Below, one piece after another: positions 35,167 through 46,700 of a stretch of 64,000 nucleotides of DNA (its first letter is position 1; each line of letters opens with the position of its first letter). The notes beneath the pieces were generated by a model. That model did not search any database. It was given only the letters and a program-made list of their open reading frames with translations, and was not told the DNA's origin. The position numbers were made by a program, and so were the translations under genes. The stretch comes from Escarpia spicata. Lineage: Eukaryota > Annelida > Polychaeta > Sabellida > Siboglinidae. The stretch covers positions 24,712,905 to 24,776,904 of the forward strand of contig OZ023210.1 of the NCBI GenBank assembly GCA_963995525.1, in the 5' to 3' direction.

Positions 35167-35499
35167 AACAGTAAAGTATGCTAAGATACCATAATATCAC
35201 CCATATACATTATTTTGCTGATTTAGACAACTTAAATATGTACTTTTAGACTCAAATTGCATCTTCTTAATGTTCTCATCATGTTCATTGTTCAGCCTAC
35301 TGTGTTCAAGTGTACAGTTAGTAACAATACTTACCAAAACATCAAAAAACTCTCCAATACATCAGTGTAACTGTGAAAATGGTTACAGATTAACAACCTA
35401 GCTGTCATCTAGTGATCAAAGCACAAAACAAGAGTTCAGTGCTATCATATCCAACATATGCCACCACAACCCATCCTCTATGACCTACCCCGACGCAGA
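35167..35499. other. Interior of the split DNA transposon
   Basis: AT-rich sequence between the pseudogene and the right inverted terminus. No coding frame. Confidence 0.45.
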
Positions 35500-35625
35500 A
35501 AGGTCGATGAGGCACCACTAAATATTGTCCGATCGAACTAAAACTTCATATATTGTGTTTTCTCATCATACATGACAATCCTACAACAGGCCATTTAAAA
35601 AATTCAAAACTTGAAATATAAGTGC

Positions 35626-35790
35626 TGTAATATAGCCACTCCCTGCATGTTATATACGTAGCATATGTATTACGGACGGATTCCGCTGACTTCGGATTGC
35701 TCCGGTGTTGTTCGAGTTGGATAATAAACGACGGCCATGTTTCGTTCAGTCTCATAAACAGTGTGTTTAATTAAAAGCAGCAATCTTACA
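35626..35790 (+). repeat. 5' LTR
   Basis: 165 bases, 9 differences from the 3' LTR. It is directly followed by the primer-binding region starting ATGGCGACGAGAATT. Confidence 0.95.
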
Positions 35791-35881
35791 ATGGCGACGA
35801 GAATTAAGCGAACCTGCTAAGCCTACAAGTAAGCAACCGCCTACCATACCGAATCACCATGGCCATTACGATTAATTCAAT

Positions 35882-36781
35882 GTGGCCCAACTAACGCCCT
35901 TCGATGCACAAAACGAGCCTTCAACAACGGCTGAACGTTGGAAAAAGTGGATACGAAACTTTGGCAGGATGATCAGTGCGTCAGGATGCACCGATGACAG
36001 GCAAACACGTGATTTGCTGTTACACACCGCGGGCGGAGGCGTACAGGACATTTATGGTACATTCCCCGAAACAGAAATAGGTACGTCGTCGTCGTTTCAA
36101 AAGACAAAATAACTACTGACGGACTATTTCACGCCTAAATCAAACGTCCCGTACAACAGGCACATGTTTCATCGCGCTGAACAGCATGAAGGCGAAACCG
36201 TCGGGCAGTTCGTAACACTGTTACGACAGCTGGCATCGTCATGCGATTACGGGAACAATGTCGATGAGTACATCAGAGATCAAGTAATCGATCGGTGTCG
36301 CTCTCATTCGTTGCGTACCAAACTCCTGGCCGCAGGAAAGGATCTCACGCTAAACAGGGCGATCGAGATAGCGCAAACGAGAGAATCGTCAGAACGCCAG
36401 GCTAAAGACATGGCTCGTGGCACAGCAGACAACACAGTGTACGCTGCACTTAACAGGTCAGCACGCATACAATCCGAAACGCACACTCGTAAACCGGTCA
36501 ACATACATTCTAACACTCAGCAACGTCACGATCGGTGTACTCGCTGTGGCTTACAGGGCCATACAAGTGACGAATGCAAGTGCACACGTGACAAAGAGTG
36601 TCACAAATGTGGAGTGCGTGGACATTTCGCTGTCATGTGTCGAAGCAAACCAAGGCAGCAGTCACAGCGCAGCTCACAGACGTGGAAAAGAAACGTGCAC
36701 AGCCAGTCAATCCAATGCGGTACATGGCAGAATCAGTTGCCCATATTGACAACAGCGAAAACGAGTACGCATTTACTTTGA
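35882..36781 (+). pseudogene. gag of the LTR element
   Basis: A capsid-like segment (TAERWKKWIRNFGRMISASG; VGQFVTLLRQLASSCDYGNN; DEYIRDQVIDRC) is followed by two CCHC zinc knuckles (CTRCGLQGHTSDEC and CHKCGVRGHFAVMC, about 36538-36645) that bind RNA. A stop at 36110-36112 interrupts the N-terminal part, and the upstream ATG (35862) is out of frame, so the polyprotein cannot be made intact. Confidence 0.85.
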
Positions 36782-39700
36782 TGCCTCATTCTGGCATGAT
36801 CACAACAATCATTGCATATGGACCGGTTGACATGATCATTGAGTCGGGTGCATCATGCAACATAATCAACTCTACTGTACCCGCGCAGCTGCGAGAGCGA
36901 GGCGAGCAATTTAAAGCATGCAAACGGACCAAACATCCGTATGGATCGCCGCCAATTGTGGCACGTCAGCTCGTCACGTGTGACGTGCACATTGGTGACC
37001 AAGTCGACAATCGCAGAATTTCTTCTCGTTCATGGAGATTCGCCTTCACTCCTGGGCAAAGCTACTGCTGAGCAGCTTGGGTCCCCTGAGAGTGGGAGTC
37101 AACTTTGTGTCCGACCAACAAACAGCAGACAAGGCGATTGCCAAATATCCGGGCATTGCCACGGGTATAGGCAGTCTGAAAAATGTCATTGTCAAGCTGC
37201 ATATTGACACGTCTGTCACACCGGTAGCTCGCAAACACAGCCAAGTGCCATTCCATCTGCGAAACAAGGTCACCAAAGAGCTTGAAAAACTTGAACGTGC
37301 AGACGTCATTGAGAAGGTCACAGGACCTACAGAGTTGGTGTCGCAAATCGTAACGCCACCAAAGCAAAACAGTCCAGACGAAATACGTATAGGCGTCGAC
37401 ATGAGAGAGGCCAACAAAGCCATCTTACGCACGCGTCATGTGACGCCTACAATCGATGAACTGATTACAGGCCTGCAAGGGGCCACAGTATTCAGCAAAA
37501 TAGATCTTCGGTCTAGCTACCAGCAGCTATTCCTGGACCCTGTATGCCGTTATATAACAACCTTTTCAACACGTATGGGGTTGTATCGATACAAACGACT
37601 GAGTTTTGGCACACAATTCAGACGGTGTTGAACGACATCAGTGGCGCCATTAACACAAGTGATGACATCATTGTGTTCGGTGCAAGCCAAGAAGATCACG
37701 ACAGGGCACTGTCAGAGTGTCTCAACCGACTGCACAAGTCCGGGTTAACAGTTAACTTGCCAAAGTGTGAGTTTAACAAAGCGAAGATCGGCTTCTTTGG
37801 ACATGTGTTCTCGAAGGAAGGAATTTCACCTGACCCGCAAAAGGTGAAAGATATACAAGAAGCTGCACAACCGCTGAACCAGTCAGAAGCACGCTCATTT
37901 CTCGGCATGGCACAATACAGTGCGAGATTCTTTGCAAGATTTGCAACAATCTCGGAGCCTCTTCGAGTCCTCACACGGCAGGACCAGCCATGGGTTTGGG
38001 AGAAGTCACAGTCGGACGCGTTTAACGCAATAACAAAACGCATTGTCCGAGACGGCAACAAATACCTACTACGATTCTCACAAACCAACCGAGATACTCG
38101 TAGATGCCAGCCCAGTTGGCGTTGCAGCGATACTTACACAAGAATGCAAACCAGTTGCATACGCAAGCCGTGCGCTCTCGGACGTGGAGAGACGCTACTC
38201 ACAAACAGAGCGTGAGGCATTAACCGTTGTGTGGGGTTGCGAACACTTTAACAACTACACAGATGGCGCTGCATGCACGATAATCACGGACCATAGGCCC
38301 CTGCTGGGCATATGGCAGAAGCCAAACCCGCCGCTACGAGTTGCGAGGTGGGCACTGCGTTTACAACATTACAACATTCGTCTAGAATACAGATGTGGTC
38401 GTGACAATCCAGCAGACTACCTGTTTAGACATTCAGCAGCAAAAGTCAGCCAAGCGCAGCGTATGGCTGAGACCTTCATCAATCAAATTGCTGACAGCTC
38501 TACGCCAAATGCCACCACCCTCGACGAAATTAAGGTGCACATCAGATAAGACGCGACCTTAAACAAGGTCATCGAGGTCATCCGCACAGGTCGTTGGCAT
38601 GACACGGCTAACAACGAGTCAGCTGACATTGCTGTGAAAGTGAGGGATGAACTGACAGTTGGAGAGAATGGAGAGTTTCTGCTACGAGATTCTCGCATTG
38701 TCACCCCGACAGCACTTCGCAGTCGTGCCATACAGTTGGCACATGAGGGTCATCAGTGCATCTGCAAGACCAAAGCTCTGATCAGAAGCAAAGTGTGGTT
38801 TCCAGGCATAGACAAGGACACGGAAGCAGTCGTCATGGGTTGCATTCCGTGTCTTGCAAACTCCATCCGCCGCCAGATGGAGCCACTAAACATGACTACT
38901 CTACCGCGAGGCCCGTGGATCAATCTGAACATTGATTTCTGCGGCCCAATACCGACAGGTGAATATTTACTCTGCGTCACAGATGAATAGTCAAGAAATC
39001 CAGTCGTTCACGTGACAAGAAGCACCAGTGTAGAGACAGTTATCCCGATCATGGATTCCATTTTTGCCATGTTCGGATATCCAGAAACAATAAAGTCGGA
39101 CCCACCATTCCAGAGCAATGCGTGGGTACAGTTGTTGCAGTCGTGTGGCGTCCGTCACCGCAAAATCACACCGCTATGGCCGATGGCGAATGCATAAGTG
39201 GAGAACTTCAACAAGCCGATGATGAAGGCAGTACGTTCAGCCATCATTCAACATCGCAACAGGCTTCGCGAACTGCAGCAGTTTCTTCGATTCTATCGAT
39301 TTACTCCGCATAGTTCTACGCTGTTCACACCTCACCGACTACAGTTAGGTCGAGAACCGAGAACTAAGCTACCTGAGCTGCCAACGCTTCAGAGCGAGCA
39401 CCCAGAAGATGAATTCGTTCGCAGATAAGACGCTCGTGCTAAAGCGAGAATGAAAGAGTACTCAGACGAGCGTGCACACGCTTCACAGGTGAACCTACAC
39501 ATGGGAGAGGTTGTGTTTGTACAGCAGCCTAGAGTGAACAAACTCTCTACTCCGTTCGCACCGACACCGCTCATCGTCAGTGCAATGAAAGGACCAGTGC
39601 GCGGTGATGGGTCCACGGTGACGCGAAATGTGTCTAAGCTTCGTCGCGTGCGAGGCATGTCGCCCGATGAAATCGCACGACATCATCCCGAGGACACAGC

Positions 39701-39842
39701 TGCGGATGACGACCCGCCAACAGATGATGAGTCGTCTGAAACCCGTCACGATGACGAAGAGGTGCTTAAGCCACCTGCTCTGCAAACTGTCCGTCCACAA
39801 CGAGCTCGAAAGAAGCGACAGCGCTTAATCGAGCAAATCTAG
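36598..39842 (+). pseudogene. pol of the LTR element (PR-RT-RNase H-IN)
   Basis: Protease near 36830 has IIESGASCNII, where the catalytic Asp of DSG is Glu. RT: VIEKVTGPTELVSQIVTPPK, VFSKIDLRSSYQQLFLDP, then a frameshift/short deletion near 37600 and NTSDDIIVFGASQEDHDRAL. RNase H: ILVDASPVGVAAILTQ ... YSQTEREALTVVWGCEHF. Integrase: zinc-binding remnant HEGHQCICKT...C..C, NIDFCGPIPTGEYLL, SDPPFQSNAW, then a stop at 39195-39197 exactly where the catalytic Glu should be. A C-terminal integrase region continues to about 39840. Stops also at 38548, 38988 and 39426. Non-functional. Confidence 0.88.
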
Positions 39843-39845
39843 AAA

Positions 39846-39920
39846 TTGGGTGTAGGCGGATCGCTTCCCGTTCTAGATATAGTGAGTTACACGATATAAG
39901 GGTGTAGGCGGATCGCTGCC
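39846..39920 (+). repeat. Direct repeat near the 3' end of the LTR element
   Basis: GGGTGTAGGCGGATCGCT occurs at 39848-39865 and again at 39900-39917, in the non-coding stretch between pol and the purine tract. Confidence 0.85.
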
Positions 39921-40087
39921 CTTCAAATCCGTTATCTAGTTAAGTGTTCAGTTAAATAACATGTCATGTTTGTGCGTTCATCTGTTTTCACAACGAACAC
40001 CTAGTAGGAATCCATGTCACAGCATTTATTGCAGTTCAATGTTCCTTTAATTAACAAATGTAACTAAGTAATCAAGGTAGAGAGGGA

Positions 40088-40252
40088 TGTAATATAACCG
40101 CTCCCTGCATGTTATATACGTAGCATATGTATTACGGACGGATCCCGCTCACTTCGGATTTCTCCGGTGTTGTTCGGGTTGGATAATAAACGACGGCCAT
40201 GTTTCGTTCAGTCTCATAAACGGTGCGTTTAATTAAAAGAAGCAATCTTACA
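40088..40252 (+). repeat. 3' LTR
   Basis: 165 bases preceded by a purine-rich tract. Its last ~30 bases also appear inverted at 40435-40466. Confidence 0.95.
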
Positions 40253-40329
40253 AGTGCCACCCTAATGTTCAGTATATATATATATATATATATATACTGA
40301 ACATTGAATGAATTGAACCCTAATGTTCA

Positions 40330-40369
<40 letters not shown>

Positions 40370-40466
40370 TGAACATTAGGGTTCAATTCATTCAATGTTC
40401 AGTATATATATATATACTGAACATTAGGGTGGCACTTGTAAGATTGCTGCTTTTAATTAAACACAC
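40223..40466. repeat. ~244-bp palindrome joining LTR end and transposon terminus
   Basis: The left arm is the last 30 bases of the 3' LTR, then AGTGCCACCCTAATGTTCAG, (TA)n, CTGAACATTGAATGAATTGA, ACCCTAATGTTCAG and (TA)n. The right arm repeats all of this in inverted order down to CTTGTAAGATTGCTGC...AAACACACT. The arms match apart from (TA)n length and two LTR-specific differences. At those two positions the right arm carries the 5' LTR bases (AGCAGC, GTGTG) and not those of the adjoining 3' LTR. A further ACTGAACATTAGGGTGGCAC copy follows at 40470-40490. Confidence 0.9.
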
Positions 40467-40490
40467 TATACTGAACATTAGGGTGGCACT

Positions 40491-41328
40491 TTGCACAATA
40501 GAATCCCTGTCAAACGTCCAATGCGAGAGTTCTTATTAGCTTTGAGAGCTTTAACAGAGTTTGTGTGGCATACTGCCAAGTCAAAGGTTTGCTGTCTCAA
40601 TGCCTATACAGACTAGACTAGAGATATATTCAGTATATTAATACAAGTGGGCTAGTACTACAATATAAGGCCTAATTTCTTTGAATAATTGCCCTGTAGT
40701 TGAACTCTGACAGCTCTCCCATAATAACAATCAAAAGGAACACGTATATTAATTTTTTTCCTTCATACGATGTGCTGCCATTATCTGGCGTATGCACTTG
40801 CCAGGTCCGTGACGTTAGCTAGATCGTCTAGTGTGCACTGATCAGTCTGTACCGCATAGTCGGTAGCAGAGTTGGCCAGACCTTGCTGGTAGCGATTCAG
40901 GTGGTCGTATTCCGATTTTGACGATAAAATCGTTGCATACTGCAGTTGCATGTTCTAAATTTCCAATCTGGTACTAATGGTCGATGAATATAGCAGTTGT
41001 GAAGAGTTCACGAAGCTTTATCTGCGACGTTAGTCAGCATGCAGCAAGTATGCGATTAACTAGCATTAAGCATAAGTCTTATACCATTCTAAAACGACAT
41101 TTCCCTAGTTACCAGAGGTCAGAAGCATATCGACATGAAGGGTTAAGCAAAATCAAAAATCTTTGTAATCAATTTCGTCAACGGTTGGTTGACTGCTATG
41201 TGGAAACGTAAGGTTAATGAGATACCGATTAAACGGAGAAGTATTGTTGAAGCATTTTGTGGTATCCGTCCTCCGGAGGACTAGATGTGGAACGACGGTG
41301 ATGATATCATTGAAGATATTGTCTTTAT
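40491..41328. other. Non-coding sequence
   Basis: No family recognised; the ORF at 40984-41211 has weak coding character at best. Confidence 0.45.
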
Positions 41329-41515
41329 TTGACGAGAAACACGTTTTTATTCCTGCAGAATCATATCAATCACAATCACAATACTTTAATGTCCCTTGGG
41401 AGGACATTCATTTGGAATGTAGAGCAGCATATTAAAACAAATAAAACAAATGTACATGCAATATTTAAAAAAAAAATTAAAGAATACAAGTTATATCGGT
41501 TAAATAGTTAAATAT
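41329..41515 (+). mobile_element. LINE C-terminal tail remnant
   Basis: The frame reads SLGRTFIWNVEQHIKTNKTN and VHAIFKKKIKEYKL. This resembles the WN.LP.HIK......FKKKIK.YLL end of CR1/BS-type ORF2 proteins. Only about 60 codons remain, and the assignment rests on this pattern. Confidence 0.4.
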
Positions 41516-42559
41516 GTTACAACAGTTTAAAAAAAGTTAATTAATCTCACAAATCATCTCAGGCTCACTCAGTGGCAGACTGGCAGGGAAGACTGGCAGA
41601 GATGGAGAGGAACGAAGGTCAGTTACTTATTCATTAGTCTTATTGACTAGGGAACAAAATAGTTTCGAGTGCGGTTCAATTTGCAGTGAGGGAGTTGAAA
41701 GCGGCGGCCAGAAGGAAGTAGTTTATAGCATGGAAACAGGGGATGTTCGGGGTCTGAGGAGACGTTCCTTCCCTTTCTCTCTGCCCGTTGCCTGTATAGA
41801 TCTTCTAAAGTGGTCTGCTTTTTTCCCACCACCTTGCCACTAACCCTGACTGTTCGTGCCAGAGTGTTGCACGATACTCAGGCCGCCGTACCACACAAGA
41901 AACCCAAATGTAATAGAGCTTTCTGCGTAGCATCTGTAGAAAGTTTGTAGAACATGTGTGCTGACACTGAGTGACCTGAGCTTACGGAGAACGAAATAGC
42001 AGAACCAATGAAATACTTTGATTTAGGCAGATACGGATGTCAGTAAAAAGCGACCTATTCAGAGTAGTGACAAAATGAATGCAGAAATGCAATACTACAA
42101 ATATTATCAGTTCAGGATATACAAGATACTGACAGGCCTCTTCATCCAGTAAGGTTGGCGGTAAAGAAGGCTCCTGGTGCGAGCTTCATGCTCTGTATAC
42201 AGTAACAAGGAGTACTCAGGGCGCCTACTACAGTTGCCATCTCATTATGTCCAGCCACCCGTGAAACACAGGGATAATGTCCGATGGAGTGGGGAAGCTA
42301 GTTTCTACACATGTGTTGTCCCGCTATGATCCAAAACACCAGAGTATAAAATTTTCAATGTCTGCCCCATCCTTGGACTTCCATCGATGGGTATCTCACC
42401 TAGAGACGGTATGGCTAGTTAAGAAGGCATCCATGTCGTGTTATGTATTTTGTCGTTAGTGGAGCGTCTTAGTTTTGAAACTTGAAACTAAGAGAATACG
42501 GCATTAGGGGGTAGCACTTGTCTAGATTAAACATTATTTGACAAATAAGTATCAATATG
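41516..42559. other. No gene recognised
   Basis: Purine-rich and mixed sequence. ORFs at 41643-41843 and 42277-42459 show no family. Confidence 0.5.
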
Positions 42560-42656
42560 TTTACTATGATGATCTCTCAATCAGAGAAAATGCGTATTAT
42601 ATGCGGAGTGCTACAATGGTCTGTTATTCCTATTATATATAAACGATATATGATTT
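42560..42656 (+). mobile_element. LINE RT, left half (interrupted by the 5.5-kb transposon)
   Basis: The frame reads SEKMRIICGVLQWSVI and then, one frameshift later, LLFLLYINDI. This corresponds to CGVPQGSVLGPLLFLLYINDI of a CR1/BS-type RT. It stops at ATTT (42653-42656), the target duplication of the inserted element, and resumes at 48125. Confidence 0.75.
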
Positions 42657-42690
42657 GTGACCCCGGCCGACCAAACCAGTGATAAGTAGG
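42657..42690 (+). repeat. Left terminal inverted repeat of the 5.5-kb transposon
   Basis: 34 bases, beginning GTGACCCCGGCCGACC and ending GTGATAAGTAGG, paired with 48091-48124 (three mismatches). The first 19 bases are identical. Confidence 0.95.
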
Positions 42691-42719
42691 AAAATTTTGA
42701 CATGTGTTTTTTTACATTT

Positions 42720-43685
42720 TTGGAAAGGGTATTTATGCAGCTTTACATTGTTAAAAAAATTAACATGCTACTCCAAAAAATGGCCGAGTTATGCCACTTT
42801 GTATACACTAGGGGTAGAAATGTAAAAATGGAGAAAACGGCTGTTAAAGTTTTTTATTCTTCAGTTGCATGGCAAGCATGGATATAGTCTGTGTACGACA
42901 CTCAAATTTGGCAAACAATAGGTGTGGTATTGTGCAATTAAATTACAACAGTTTAAAATATGCCAGTGCAACAATTTACAAAGTTATGACATATTGTTCA
43001 TAGTAGGGGTAAAAACTGAGAAAACGACTGTTTGCATTTTTCATTGTTTATGTACACTAAAAGCATAGAAATACTGATACTGTGACATACAAATTTAGTA
43101 CACACAATGCATATTATGGTACAACAACACATTAGAAGTGAAAAGCTTCTGCAAAAAGAGTTATCATAGTTATATGACACTATACACGTTAGATGTACAC
43201 ATTTCGAAAACCGTGGTTTAAGTTTTGTATTCTTGATGTACATAGAAATACTGATCGTGTGATATTCAAATTTGGCATATACTACCTGTCATGGTACAAC
43301 TTCATCTTGGAAGACAAACTATGCTGCTGCACAAATTAACATATATGACACAATGTACATTGTTTGCGTAAAAAAGGTTGTTAAGATTGTTCAGTGTTTT
43401 GATCCACAGAATGTATAATTATGAATGTGTAACGTTCAAATTTGACACTATGCATGTTATGATACAACTGCACACTAGAAGTTAAAAGTGCCTGATGCAA
43501 AAAATTGCAAAATCAGTTTGCATTGTACATGGGATAAAAGTTAAAACAGCTGTTAAAGTATCGTGCATTGTAAGTATAACATTAAAATTCGGCACACATT
43601 ATGTATGGTCGTATGTTATGGTACAAACGAAAAGTAAAATTGTAATAATCAGACTTGAAAAAACTGTACATAAATACTTAATTGA
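42720..43685. repeat. Subterminal degenerate tandem repeats of the transposon
   Basis: Five diverged copies of a ~145-190-base unit. A TTCAAATTTGGCA-like core occurs near 42902, 43090, 43266, 43436 and 43582, generally followed by ATG(C/T)ATGTTATGGTACAAC, and preceded by GAGAAAACGGCTGTTAAAG-type segments. Such subterminal repeats often bind the transposase. No coding frame is present. Confidence 0.7.
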
Positions 43686-43738
43686 CAAATGTTATTAATA
43701 TTTTCGAGCTATGTCACATCGCAGCATCATTTTACCCT

Positions 43739-46700
43739 CTACCTAGCACGCTTTGGTGGAGTTGGCCCGCCACTGCTCTTTCCCTTCCCCTTCCCCTTCC
43801 CCTTCCCCCTTCCCTCCCCTTGCGCAGATAAAGTTGCAGCAGGTGTTGCTGGCTTAGGGACACCTGGAAGAGGGCATAGAACGTCCATGTGTTCATATGT
43901 TACGTATTCCCTGATGGTGTCATACAGGTACCACTGTCGCTGTGCACTCATGCCGGGTGCAGGCACGCCAACAGGGGCGGTGGCAGGCAAGGCATTGGCC
44001 TCTCTCGTCAGTAATGTGAAGGCTGATTCAGCTGAGTCAATTGTTGCCCTCACAAACACTTTCCCGGGTTCTGCGGCATCAAAGCGGAAATGCTGGTACC
44101 CTTTGATTCCTGGCAGTGGCTTGTAGAAGGGGCCGAGGTGGGCCTGCCAATCCCCCACTGGCACGTAGCTCGTGCCGTCCTCCTCTCCCACCAGCTGGGC
44201 AGAGTTGGCGCGAGCACTCCCGTTCACCACAGACTGAAACTGTTCCAGCGATGACACTGCGTGGCGTCTGAATGCCTGCTTCAGAAGCCCAAAATATCCA
44301 TCAGGGGCAAACTTGGTGTGTCCTACTATCATGAAATTTAGATTTATCTTTTCATGGAGACCGACGGAAACCCTCCAAGCACAGTACCACAGGACAAAGC
44401 GATTCTTGTTTTGTCCAGGGCAGTTGTCGCAGTGGAGGTTTACTTCGGTCTCACCCAGGCCAAAATGTTCAAAAAAATAATGAAGATAAGAAATCACCGC
44501 GTTTGACCCCTTTGAGATGAGATGGGCTTCATCAATCAGAAAGTTCACCTGTTTAGGGACCCCCTCACAGCAGATGCCAAACAATCCCACCTTCCGCGGA
44601 ACGAGAAAGTAGATTGGCCCCGGCTGGAGTGGGTCACTAGGCAGATGGACTTGCTGCGCATAGTCAAAGCTGTAATGCATCGCAATCTGACGGCTACAGG
44701 GAGGACTAGCAGTCAACTCACCAATTCCCAACTGGAGACAGACTTCCTTTGCCCGGCGAACCATCTCATTGTACATGGAGCGCTCCTGCTGCACGACGAG
44801 GAGGTGCTGCTCCTGTTGGAGCAAACGGTCGCTCTTGTCGACTTCTGGCAGGTTGGCGCTTCGGTAGATTATGACATTGTTTTTCTGACATGTCCAGCAG
44901 AGGTCAGTCATAGGCCGGGCTGTCACGATGAATGGCAGTAGAGCTTTCCAAGTTTTCCGGAAACCAGTTTCACTCATGATGCGATGGCCTGAAACATATA
45001 CATCCAAACAATTAATAAAATGCACAATACAAGGACATCACTAGCAATAAGTACATTAATATTTTCTTTTAAATTATTTTACTCAAAAATACAGTAGTGT
45101 TTTATTAACTTTCTTCAAAAAAGTTTAAATAAATAAAGTTATATAATTAAAGGATAATTGTATTGCTATTTTAAATTATAACAGAGGACAAGTTTCAATG
45201 CATTACAGTTAAATAATAATTATTACTAATTAGTTTTTATAACAAAAATGAAGAATGAGGATTTCAGTGATATTTTGTAATAATCAGTGTGCTATTAAAT
45301 ACCTGAATCAAACATAGCTGCAGTGTAGGCCACATGGACCTTCACCTTTGTCTCTGATGATGGCATCAGCCTGATGTCATCACGTTTGTAGCCAGGTACT
45401 CGTCCTGGTAGAACCAATGCATGATCATCAGCATAGTTCGAGATGAATGCAACCGTTCTCTTTGTGTCTTCAAAGCTGTATGCTCTGGCATTGTTGTCGC
45501 GTCCAGCATTCCGCTTCTCCTTGGGCTGCAGCCCATTGTCCCGGTACCACTTCAGCAGTGCTGTGAGTCGGTCATTACTGACGCTATAAATATGCAATAA
45601 TAAATTATCTTTTATGATTGTTGTAGTGAGTATATTACAGAAATCATGTTCACAAACAAATGTGGCATTGTGTTGACATGCATTGTATTGATGTCAACAC
45701 TGATGACAGTAGCACATTAGTCTGCTAATAACCACCATGTTATCATCCATAATTATTTTGATGACTGTGCTGAAATAGACTTAATTATATTCCCTCAATG
45801 GAACAATAATAATTTGGCCAATACACATGGTGTATAACCACAAATCGGATATCATAAAAATATTATTACAACCGTAAAGGCATATTCTGTTTACCTGGGT
45901 AGGCAACTGCTAAGGCAACAAATGTACAACACAAATATGACAACAATGACTTACGCATGCAGGAACTTGAATGTGTTGACACATATGTGGTGACTCTCAA
46001 CCGTGTAGTTTGTTCTTGGCCGCACTCGCTTCTTCTGAGATGCTTCGGAGCGATGACTGGAGCATGTTTTTTCAGATAGGTTCATCCCGCATGATAGCTT
46101 GCCGAGAAGGACCAGCATCTGATCGCCTAATAATGCATAAAGTAAAACAAAATGTGGCGTAATCACCATTCTTTAATCATTATTATTTTACAATAAAATA
46201 TAATAGTGAACAGTCATGACATTATTAATGAAGAAAAAGTGCCCAACTAGTTTTTTGGGCCACACAATTTTTTAATTCAGACATACTCAAACTAAATCAA
46301 AGTCCATACAGACATAAACATTACTGTTGTGCAAGTCTAAGATATACAGTGTACTTCCTTAAAAGTGAAAGAACAGTGCTCCAACTTTAATGCTTACTGT
46401 TGACGAATATGCTTGTGTTCACGTTTTCATCCCACTACAAAATTCATAAACCAAATAAATTATTATTGGCAACATGACCTTTCCTTATCATCAGAGCCTA
46501 TACGTTGACACTTACGTGGAGTCAGTGCTATCATGTCCAGCCGTTTTGACACCATTTCTTCCGGTGGAAACTGGGAATAGCATGGGTTGCCACCATTTAA
46601 CTTGCATCCACACCTGCAATTGAATAAGAAAACAGCATTAATTCATTACAAAATATAAAAACCACATAAATCAACATGAAATATGACTGTGCATGTCTGC

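Larger units (their letters stand above)
35626..40252 (+). mobile_element. Gypsy-type (Metaviridae) LTR retrotransposon, degenerate
   Basis: Two 165-bp LTRs (35626-35790 and 40088-40252) begin TGTAATATA and end CAATCTTACA. They differ at 9 positions (about 94.5% identity) and are flanked by the 5-bp duplication AGTGC (35621-35625 and 40253-40257). The internal order gag, protease, RT, RNase H, integrase is that of Gypsy elements. A purine tract (GTAGAGAGGGA) precedes the 3' LTR. Several frameshifts and stops disrupt both gag and pol, so the copy is inactive. No env-like frame is seen. Confidence 0.93.
34021..40267. mobile_element. DNA transposon with long imperfect TIRs, split by an LTR element
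   Basis: The left terminus (about 34021-34166) and the right terminus (read on the minus strand from about 40267 to 40253, then 35621 to about 35500) are inverted copies of each other over about 140 bases at roughly 75% identity. Shared blocks in order are TTAGGGTGGCA, ATGGCCTG(T/C)...TAGGATTGT, ATGAGAAAA, GAAGTTT(C/T)AGT(C/T), CGATCGGACAAT and GGTGCCTCAT. The right terminus is interrupted at AGTGC by the LTR retrotransposon. Without that insertion the element is about 1.6 kb and contains the broken minus-strand exon at 34492-35163. Exact ends and any target duplication are not resolved. Confidence 0.6.

Noticed and set aside
36304..39800. Minus-strand ORFs within the LTR element
   Set aside because: All are shadows of gag and pol, whose motifs are on the plus strand.
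40260..40490. Telomere-like TTAGGG repeats
   Set aside because: TTAGGGT occurs only singly as part of the transposon terminus, not in tandem.
44522..44941. 139-codon + strand ORF
   Set aside because: It overlaps the minus-strand exon 5 of the spliced transposase-like gene, which has conserved motifs and correct splice sites.
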